DNA from: Poa pratensis
Taxonomy: Eukaryota > Streptophyta > Magnoliopsida > Poales > Poaceae
Assembly (NCBI GenBank): GCA_947311845.1
Contig: CAMZMU010000111.1
Span: 10,917,028-10,981,027 of the forward strand
Direction of reading: 5' to 3'
Length of the DNA: 64,000 bases
Shown: one piece after another, positions 56,720 through 64,000 of the stretch
Layout of the letters: every line of letters starts with the position of its first letter
Numbering within the stretch: the stretch's first letter is position 1
Translations under genes and position numbers: made by a program
Notes under the pieces: model-generated
What the model was told of the DNA's origin: nothing
The model's database searches: none
Seen by the model: the letters and a program-made list of their open reading frames with translations, nothing else

Positions 56720-58345
56720 GCGACAGGGCATGGGAACCGTGACGAGACACTGTATCCGTACGCCATACTTAGGGATGGCAACGGGTCTGCTCCCCGCCGG
56801 GAGTGCCATCTCATCCTCATCCCTATTTAACAATCGGGGAGCATTTTCTCCCATCCCCATCCCCGCTGGGTTCGGGGCGGGGATCGGGTTCCCCGTTAAG
56901 AAGCTAAATTCAAAAGATATTGTCATACTCTCATGATTTTACACTCCGAAAACACAAATGTACACAACTTGTGTATCGCATATGTGTGTGGTAAAATGAC
57001 AAAAAAAATAGTATCATATGTTGAATACTAAGGGAGTATTAAACAGACCACACTCAATACAATACTGCAACAACTGAAATATAAAAGTATACTAATTTAT
57101 ATGTATAGAAATGGCGGGGAACAAGGATGGGGAGACCTTTTAATCCCCATCCCCTTTCACATGGCGGGGATCAAAGTATACGGGGAACGGGCCCATTGCC
57201 ATCCTAGCCGTACTCTACGTGTAATGGGAACCGGAGAGGGTTGACATCGCGCGCTGTGATCGATCGGTCGGTCTCAAGTTCGTGCTAATCTCGGTCGATC
57301 TCCTTCGGGTCGTGCCGGCGATCCCCGGAAAAAGATCGGCACCATCGGTACTAACATGTGATCTCCCTCTCTGTGTCTGCTTTCGGCTCCGTCGCTAAGA
57401 CGTCTGTATGTATAAGCCCCCGTGGCCCAAGCGCAGCACGCCACGAGTAATCCACTGCGCCTCGTTTCTCGGTTACCGTCCTAATCTCGTGATCTAGAGG
57501 GACGGTCATGGAGGCGAATGATCGGCCATGGACAGTACGGAATCAGGTCGGCTGAAGAGCTTGTCGTTGATGCATCGGTCTCACAGGCCCCGCCTCTTCT
57601 CCATCTACAGAATCTAGCTCGGATGAGAGCGCAGCACCTGCAGGCGCGGAACCAAAACGTAAATTCTTCACATGGGTGCCGTTGCTTAACAAGATCGATC
57701 TTGACGTGGCGTGATGGTTTGGCCATTAGCGGACGCGGACGGATTGAAGATGCCCTCCCTCTTGTACTGTACCAATTATTACGCCGCATCGTCAACAGTG
57801 GCCCTAGATCCGCCCCTACACATAACACATCAGTGATCATCCGGAAGCGTCCCCGACTTGTGCGAAAGATCGTCATTTCGCCATGGAATGGTTGTGGAAG
57901 GGAGAGGACGCAATGTGTAAAGCTTTTTCAAGCTGTCTACGAGACAAAAACAAATGGTTGCTAGGAGTACAAGCAAACGGTAACAGTTGCAGTGGATTTA
58001 GCTATTTCCTCTATGACAGCCTAGCAAGTTTCCTACATCCGCCCACAACATTTGTACAATATCATCGGTCAGTAACTCAGTATACATTTTGATCATCCCA
58101 ACAGTTTCCTTACTTGGCTCACGCAAAGGAATTACTTCTACCTCACGAAACGCTTGATTAGATGGACCGCAGAACGAAAAAAACCGCCAGTACTCCGATA
58201 TAAATCAGGAGTGCAGGGATTAAAAGTCTACTGTAGCATCTGACCAGGCGAGATCGAGCAAGTACCACCGGGCAGCAGATAGGTATATATAGGCTGGTCC
58301 GGTCTGTTGTGAATTTAGGTATAGGCTGTGGCGCCTCCTCCGGCT
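56720..58345. repeat. U block 8 (upstream of MSL copy 3)
   Basis: It starts GGGAACCGTGACGAGACAC, like block 1, and has the modules in order: GGGTTGACATCGCGCGCTG, GGTTACCGTCCTAATCTCGT, CACATGGGTGCCGTTGC, GGTTTGGCCATTAGCGGAC, TCATTTCGCCATGGAATGG, AGATCGAGCAAGTACCACCG and TATAGGCTGGTCCGG. It stops at about 58345. A hAT-type MITE (56770-57206) interrupts the first module. At the site of the block 1/4 MITE only GGAGTACAAGCAAA is left, as if the MITE had been deleted. Confidence 0.75.
56770..57206. mobile_element. hAT-type MITE
   Basis: The ends are TAGGGATGGCAACGGGTC and the inverse GGGCCCATTGCCATCCTA. The 8-bp flanks are GCCATACT and GCCGTACT (one mismatch). TAGGGATGGCAA-type ends with an 8-bp duplication fit the hAT superfamily. 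Length is 437 bp. The arms include CCCCATCCCCGC / GGCGGGGAACAAGGATGGGG, and the middle is AT-rich and non-coding. Confidence 0.8.
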
Positions 58346-59100
58346 CCCCCTTGACCTCTGCGTCGCCTCCGGGCGGTGGTGGCGCGGCGTTCTCCTTCTC
58401 GCCGTCGTCTGAATGACGACAAGGCCTTTCTCGATGGCGGACTACCGCTCCGCAAACTCCTGCGTCGCCGGGAGGACGGTCTCGAACGACTGCCTCTTGG
58501 CCTCGACGAGCTGAAGCTGGAAGAGGGTCTCAGTCTCCTCCTCCGTCATTTCCCGATGCATGGCGGTGGTGTCGCGGCGCGCTTCTTGCCACGGATCGGC
58601 TATTTGTAAAGGAGGTTCTCAAGATTTTATATTGAATAATGTTGTAATCCTATAGTGTTACCTTGGACCGGCTATGTTTCTGTTGTACTACTGTGAGGGA
58701 TGTAATATTTACGGAAAGGTCCTTCCGTGAGTGTTATATCAACGACTTGTATGCAGTGGTGTGCTGGGTCACCGCACTGAGGCAGCTCTTGTATCTGCCG
58801 CTGTCGCTGCCGTTGCCTCCCTCTTCGTCGTTTTGCGTCATCTCTGCTCGCTGGTTGTGGTGGTGGATTGAAGAGGAGAGGGGAGAAAGAGAGTAGAACG
58901 CCGATGCGGTGGAGGAGGACGGGAAGCAACGCGCTGCTTATAAAGACAGCAGAGAGGAGAAGCGGGCCACCCATTAACGTCGTCGCCGATTTCCGAGACA
59001 CGATTACTGCGGCGATTCGCGTCGGGAAGGCGTGACGCGACGCGTCTGCACATATGTGGAAACCGGTAGGCAATTAACTCGACGTCTGCCGTCCATAGGG
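58346..59100 (-). pseudogene. Transposon-associated protein remnant (NGSDS family)
   Basis: On the minus strand a TATA-like CTTTATAAGCAGC (about 58945) is followed by ATG 58841 (MTQNDEEGGNGSDSGRYKS), resembling the start at 19646. Further on, from 58566, comes MHREMTEEETETLFQLQLVE, AKRQSFETVLPATQEFAER and a TAG, after which the frame continues (SAIEKGLVVIQTTARRR). The two parts are separated by a non-matching stretch around 58600-58750 (which includes TTCCGTGAGTGTTATATCAA). No termini were found. Function is unknown. Confidence 0.45.
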
Positions 59101-59269
59101 ATTAGGGATGTAAATGGTCACCTAAACGGCGCCATATAATCCCATTTATTGAGATCAATAGTTCAAAAAGTTTTTTTGATTCCTGAGAAAATGAGCCAGC
59201 GATGCATGCATACGGGATTAAGTGGCGCCACATATTGCGCCGCTTTGCCCGTCCATAGTAAATTACGCT
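59101..59269. other. Spacer with no recognised feature
   Basis: About 170 bases between the transposon-protein remnant and U block 9. It contains GGCGCCATATAATCCCATTT and GGCGCCACATATTGCGCC, which may be a small inverted pair. Confidence 0.3.
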
Positions 59270-60991
59270 GAGCGTTTTTCAGTTGCTTAGCAAGTTTCCT
59301 ACATCCGCCCAAAACGGTTGCACAACTTCATCGATCAGTATACATTTTGGTCATGCAAATTGTTTCTTTACTTGGCTCACGCCAAGGAATCGCTTCTAGC
59401 TCACGAAACGCTTTGAATTCGATGGCAATCATTTACGTCCATGTGGATTTTTTTTTAACGGCGTCCATATGTATGGACTGCTCAAACACAAGTTTGTTTT
59501 GTTTGGAAGGAAACGAACAGAAACCGATAGCTCTCTGATAGATATAAATCAGGAGTGAAGTACAGGCGGCCACAGGCGGCAAAGCCCACGAGCAGCCGTG
59601 GACGTGGCCAGTTACAATTCACCAGGCAGGCAGGCAGGCACCAGCTAAGCATATAGGCTGGTCCGTTCTGTTTTTTTTTTTTTTTTTGAAACGTATCTGG
59701 ATTAATATGCAAGACTACACTGGGTTACACTGGAATAATCCAGACACGGGACACAGCTGTCCCTCTTTTACAGAGAACACCCCAAGGAAAAACAAAATAA
59801 CGCACACGACCTTGAGAGACTCTGCATCTTCGTTTCCGCCGCCGTCATCAACCTCGTCGTCGCAGCACCGCTCCCATGATTTGACGAAGAAGAACAAGAC
59901 GACCGCTATGTCACCTGCACAAGTCGATAGGGAACTCAATCCCATTGGAGTCGCCGCAGCTACCACTCGCCGACCAGGGCGAGATCTTGGCGTCGAAGCA
60001 AACACATCGGCGGGGGGCACGCCCCGGCTTGGGCAGGATGTCGAGCCGGCAAAGGTCCCGAGGACCAGCATCACGGCTTGCAAGAACAGCAGCAAAAAGG
60101 GACAGGAAAAAAACTGCACGAAGCAGCAGAAACCACTCCACCAAGCAGTAGATCAACTTCCTCCTCTCACCTCCATGGCCGGACAGAGGAAGGCGAGACC
60201 ACTCCAAAGCGAAGCAGCAGGTACGGCGCGCGGGTTTATTGAACCGACCTTGATCTTCACCTGCCCTGCAACCGACCCACCATGGATCCGTCCTGCAGCT
60301 CAGGGAAGCTCCACCTCCGACGCCGCTGCGAGTCGCCGGAAAGTAGTCGAGGGGGGAGAAGGACGGCATACGCCAAGCTCCACTCCGGGAAAAGCTAAAC
60401 CTACATCTACTTATGTACAAGGCGGGCCGGCACCCTAGCTCGTCTCTACACCATCCGGCGCGAACGCCGACGGCGAGAGCGGCCGGACCTTGGCGGCGCA
60501 AGCGGAGAACTCTCAAGTGGCGAGAAAGACAGAAAGGAGAGGGGAAAAGAAAAGCTGCTTGCTGTAGGAGGGCTGGTCCGTTCTGTTCTGAATCCAAGCA
60601 TAGGCTGGGGCTTCAAAGCAGGAAGCATATGAGATGATACCCTTCTTTTTTAGACGCCCGGCCTGGAGCTGACACGAGACTGAACCTAGAAGCTACAGTA
60701 GGACCCTTTGTATGTCGGTATATCCTACGTGGTGGAGTTACAAAAATTCGGGAGAATATCGTGGTGCATGCATGCAGGACAGCTGTGTGAACGCGAGATT
60801 TGTCGCGTGTTTCAGCGGGGAAGATTGTTGGGTTTATTTTGTTTTGGCGTTTTGAGGTTGATAGCGATGTAGCCATGCAGGACGAGGCTGCTGTTTTCAG
60901 GACTCAGGAGAGAGGTTTGTCTCTTCGGTCTTCGGCGTCGTCCACTTATGTCGACAATCGGATATGATAGCACCCCTCCCAAAAGCTGGAT
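59270..60991. repeat. U block 9, interrupted by a non-LTR insertion
   Basis: It starts CTTAGCAAGTTTCCTACATC, then TTTTGGTCATGCAAATTG, then CTGGTCCGTTCTG (59656). After the insertion, the last module resumes and continues (60586-60780) with GGCTGGGGCTTCAAAGCAGG. A jump then leads to the final GATGTAGCCATGCAGGACGA module (60864). Middle modules are deleted. Confidence 0.7.
59671..60570 (-). mobile_element. Non-LTR retroposon insertion with poly(T) on the + strand
   Basis: About 900 bases starting with 17 T (a poly(A) tail on the minus strand). It is flanked by GGCTGGTCCGTTCTG(TT) on both sides (59656-59672, 60571-60587), a 15-17-bp target duplication. These features show target-primed reverse transcription. 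The body is GC-rich and carries no reverse transcriptase, so it is non-autonomous or a severely 5'-truncated LINE. Open frames of up to 250 codons on both strands have no recognisable domains. Confidence 0.85.
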
Positions 60992-60994
60992 TAA

Positions 60995-62781
60995 GAGCAT
61001 CTGCACTCTCAAACCATCTCCAAAAACCTATTAGGTGCCGGACACGAAAAACGTCCATAGCGACACCTCTCAAGTTTTCGGTCCGGTCATTTTTTGTCCT
61101 GCCGAATAATGCCCGGGCTTGCCCGCATGCAATCACAGATAGGCGGGACCCGCTTGTCGTCCGCACACCGGTCACGTCGCGACTGTAACAACGGAGCAAC
61201 CTTCCCAAGCGACCAGCGCGGCGGAGACATGTCGCTGACATTAAACCGGCTCGTCGCCTCCCCCCTCCCCCCACTCCCGTCAGTTTCCCCGCGCGCCACT
61301 ATTTCCCACCGCTTTCCCGCCTCACTTTCCCGCCAAGCTGGCTAGCTATAAGAAGCCCCGTTGTGTCTCTGCTTCTCGTCGTCCTCTCCCCTCTCGCCTT
61401 AGCCAACACAATCTCCATGTCGCGCCGTCGACCGGATGCTACACCGCCTAGCCACCTCCTGGCCCACCCTCACCCAGACCGTGCGCCGTCGTCCCGACAT
61501 CGGAGCTAAATCCTCTGTCGTCAGAGCACAACGAGGAGGAGAGCGACGTGGAGTGGCCGAAGAATGAGGAGGAGCCGCATCCGGAAGCACCGATCTAGCC
61601 AGAGCAGGTCACCGCGATGAACTCCATCCTCACCGTGCGCGAACCGCACGCGACGAGGGGGCGTACCGCCAGGTGAGGCAGCCTTCGCGGAGGCAGAGGC
61701 CACCGCAATGGAGCGATCGCTCGAGACCGCGGCGATCGAGGAGCATGCTGTTATGATAGGTGCTCTAGAGGCGACACCATCCGACTTGTATTCATAGATA
61801 GTCTTGTATTAACTTAAGTACATGTCTTTGAGTCGTGACTCAAATGTTATGTTTGTGTCGAATATTGTGTACGAGTTAGGTTACGTTTGGACTTGGAGTT
61901 GTATTAGGTGTGGATATGATACGTGTAGTGTTCGAGTCGGACACTACTAGCCTGGGCCTCCCATATAATGAGGGGGCACCACACGATGTAACCTATGACG
62001 ACTTGATAGCAACATGCACGTAGGGGGAGCCGGCGGCTTGTGCCGGCACCTAGGGCGGCCAAGATTGCGGTATCAATGGGGAGGAGCGCCCGTATTCATG
62101 CCCCGCAGAGGTAGGCGAGTTCGGCGAACTGCGTTAACAAATCTCGGTGTCGTCATCGTGCCACGATTGCTTGGTTCTCGGTAGATCAATTATACGCCTA
62201 CGACGGTAACAAACCTTGTACTCATTAAGTTTATGCATGATTTTCCTTAGCTGTTTGAGGTAGTGGATGGACTCACACTGCCAAGACTAATGTGTTGCGG
62301 TGACATGAATAAGTTCTACATGTCATAGGCATAGAGATGTCGATCTGACTTACACTAGTTGTGCTAAAGAGTAAAACCGGCTGCACGACAGATAGGCGAT
62401 GGCTGGCGCATGGCCAGACGCAATGAGCCTCACTCTCCCTTTTCGCCACGCGGGGGTGAACGACGCTAAGGCTGGCCCCTCTCACGCGGTTGATGATGGG
62501 GAGTCTGGCCTAGCGGACCACCTCCTCCTGGCGTTTAGAGTAGCATTAGTTGTAGTTTTGGCCTACATTAGTTGTAGTTTAAGTTTTAATTTAGATTTGG
62601 TTGTAATATATGAAATTTTAATGAAAATCGTGTATTTTTCTTCATTTGCACAAGTCAGTTAAATTCGAATTTTGGGTTTGGGGTGTTGCTGTGGACAGTA
62701 GCCAAAATGTGTCAGATAAGAGCCCGGCTCCCCAACACGAACACAATTTGAAGTGTGGCAGGGTTGCCTGTGAAGATGCTC
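60995..62781 (+). mobile_element. PIF/Harbinger-like transposon with intact ends
   Basis: GAGCATCT at the left and AGATGCTC at the right, each next to TAA (60992-60994, 62782-62784). Length is 1787 bp. Sub-terminal GTGCCGGACACGAAAAACG is like the other members in this window. A TATA-like GCTATAAGAAGCCCC lies at about 61344-61358. Downstream, possible starts at about 61418 (MSRRRPDATPPSHLLAHPHP) and an acidic stretch (NEEEESDVEWPKNEEEPHPE) look like the decayed accessory protein. No DDE transposase is recognised, so it is non-autonomous. Confidence 0.65.
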
Positions 62782-62784
62782 TAA

Positions 62785-62970
62785 GCAAACGGAATATCGT
62801 TGGGCTTTTTTTTTGGCCTTTTTCGGTTGATGGTGATGTGCCCATGCAGGACGAGACTGCTATTTTCAGTTTCAGGAGAGAGCTCTTGTCTCTTCGGACT
62901 TCCGCGTCGTCCTCTTATGTCGACAATCGGATATGATAGCATCCGGGAATTCTCCTTCTTTCTTTAGTCT
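62785..62970. repeat. U block 10 (final module only)
   Basis: It repeats TTTTTCGGTTGATGGTGATG, GTGCCCATGCAGGACGAGAC and CTCTTCGGACTTCCGCGTCG, ending TCGACAATCGGATATGATAGCA, like the end of blocks 1, 4, 6 and 9. It begins immediately right of the Harbinger-like element. Confidence 0.7.
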
Positions 62971-63397
62971 TGCCATTTACGTAACGAAAGGAAGACGCGA
63001 AATTGGAGGTGAGGCCAAACAGGCTTTCTAATTAATGTTGGGGCACAACTTGTTCGCAGCTTCTACTCCCTCCGTTCCAAATTACTTCATATGAATGAAC
63101 AGTAGTACGAGCCGGAAGAGAACTCGGTTTCAACTTCTCTGTCTAGTGGACAACACGTGCTTCAAGTACTGTACAGGTCTGGGCGTGCTGCACCCGTGCG
63201 GGCCTACGGCGGTGCATCCATGCATGACGGGCATACGTTTTCAGTTCTCGGACGCGGGATCTAGATTAGATTAGGTGGAACTCACGATGTTCATCACTAC
63301 CGCGTCACAGAGACTCAAGAACATTGCGTCACATTGTTCCTTGTGGCTTGTGATCTCGGTGCCTCTCGATGATTTTAACGGTTCACATGAAAAAATG
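62971..63397. other. Unassigned sequence with a partner at 27.7 kb
   Basis: A worn MITE end CTCCCTCCGTTCCAAATTAC occurs at 63066-63085 without its partner arm. The part 63170-63290 (GCGTGCTGCACCCGTGC, TCTCGGACGCGGGATC) is a diverged copy of 27735-27850. No gene is visible. Confidence 0.4.
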
Positions 63398-64000
63398 TGT
63401 AACAACCCAGGGTTTAGAGAGTCAAAAGGGTGGAAATATGATTTGTGCATTTGCATAGCATGCATCTGAAAATGCGGAAAATTTTGGCGCGATTAATAAA
63501 ATGAATAAAGGGATCGATGTTTCTCTCAACTCTGATGAATTAGGCTATAGATCATCTTGTTGAGTGCTATAAACTTCGACATGACCTTTACATAATTTTA
63601 AAACATTTGAACACAATTTACTAATATCACAAGTTTATAATTCAAACATAATATAAAACACAAACAACTCATATTATCTCAATCCTTATCTCACTTTCTT
63701 ATCTTATCCCTATCATCTACACATACATGATCATAGAAGGAAACACTTATTCAAGATCTCATTTCACACATGATAAGAATTCATGCACCACCATTTCCTA
63801 TATCATTTCATCACATCCTTTTCCATACATAGAAGTACCAATGATTGACCAAAATAAATAAATCAAGTATCATTTCATTCAACATCATGTCAATTATCAT
63901 CTTATACACAGCATCTTATCAACTTATATTACATTCATCTCAAATACAAACTTCAAATCAATGTCCAAAGTCTATTTCGATAAATGGACACAAGATCAAA
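63398..64000. other. AT-rich sequence, possibly the start of an LTR element
   Basis: TGTAACAACCCAGGGTTTAG at 63398 resembles the first bases of some Gypsy LTRs. It is followed by 600 AT-rich bases with no coding potential up to the window end. No second LTR or primer site is available inside the window. Confidence 0.25.

Noticed and set aside
59686..60597. Open frames of 250 (+) and 228 (-) codons
   Set aside because: Both lie in the retroposed insertion and have no recognisable domain. The + frame even starts in the flank of the poly(T). Not supported as genes.
1..64000. CRISPR array, bacterial operon, prophage or organelle insertion
   Set aside because: Spliceosomal introns, MITEs and LTR elements show plant nuclear DNA. 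No regularly spaced identical repeats with unique spacers, and no organellar gene sequence, were seen.

Overview
The window is nuclear DNA of a grass. The repeat content (Stowaway-type MITEs with CTCCCTCCGT ends, Athila-like LTR elements whose LTRs start TGATACGTCTC, CACTA ends reading CTACTAGTG, Angela-like copia LTR pieces) points to the Triticeae: wheat, Aegilops, barley or rye. There is no sign of bacterial, viral or organellar DNA. Only one gene family is clearly a host gene; nearly everything else is transposable elements and their debris.

The host genes are three minus-strand copies of an MscS-like mechanosensitive channel of the MSL10 type. Copy 1 (1-1480) runs off the left edge of the window. 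Copy 2 (22112-22755) is a truncated, internally deleted remnant. Copy 3 (51077-54552) has a complete five-exon structure. Copies 1 and 3 each carry a different single-base frameshift in the N-terminal half of exon 1. Copy 2 keeps an open frame but encodes only the N-terminus and the first two membrane helices.

Upstream of each copy (to its right on the + strand) lies about 0.2-0.5 kb of shared promoter sequence, then a long non-coding block. I call this the U block: about 2-2.6 kb when intact, with recognisable sub-modules in fixed order. Degraded U blocks recur at about 3.5-6.1, 7.0-9.5, 23.0-24.6, 28.3-30.5, 30.5-30.9, 37.8-38.8, 50.7-51.0, 56.7-58.3, 59.3-61.0 and 62.8-63.0 kb. The simplest reading is an old tandem array of [MSL gene + U block] units, most of which have lost the gene and been broken up by transposons.

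The main insertions, left to right, are as follows. A GC-rich repeat (2.0-3.47 kb) sits upstream of MSL copy 1. Small MITEs and fold-back elements occupy 4.3-8.6 kb. A PIF/Harbinger-like remnant is at 9.5-10.6 kb. A complete Athila-like LTR retrotransposon (10975-19571, TSD CTCCG) contains a nested minus-strand solo LTR (14164-15791, TSD GTGTG). Fragments of other LTR elements follow (19.8-22.1 kb). A second Harbinger-like remnant and LTR/LINE-like debris lie at 24.8-28.2 kb. A left-truncated CACTA element (about 30.9-37.85 kb) has two decayed gene sets, and its right end is triplicated in tandem. A truncated second Athila-like element is at 38.9-43.2 kb. A 1032-bp TIR element (43420-44451) interrupts one copy of a tandem repeat. 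A CACTA end with a 5S-rRNA-like tract lies at 45.4-46.1 kb. Two Helitron 3' ends are seen (48044 and 50433). Right of MSL copy 3 are a LINE fragment, a hAT-type MITE, a non-LTR insertion with a 15-17-bp target duplication (59671-60570) and another Harbinger-like element (60995-62781).

No convincing rRNA or tRNA gene, CRISPR array or operon is present, and none is expected. Exon borders, frames and target duplications were read by eye. Names of transposon superfamilies rest on termini, target duplications and protein motifs, not on database searches.
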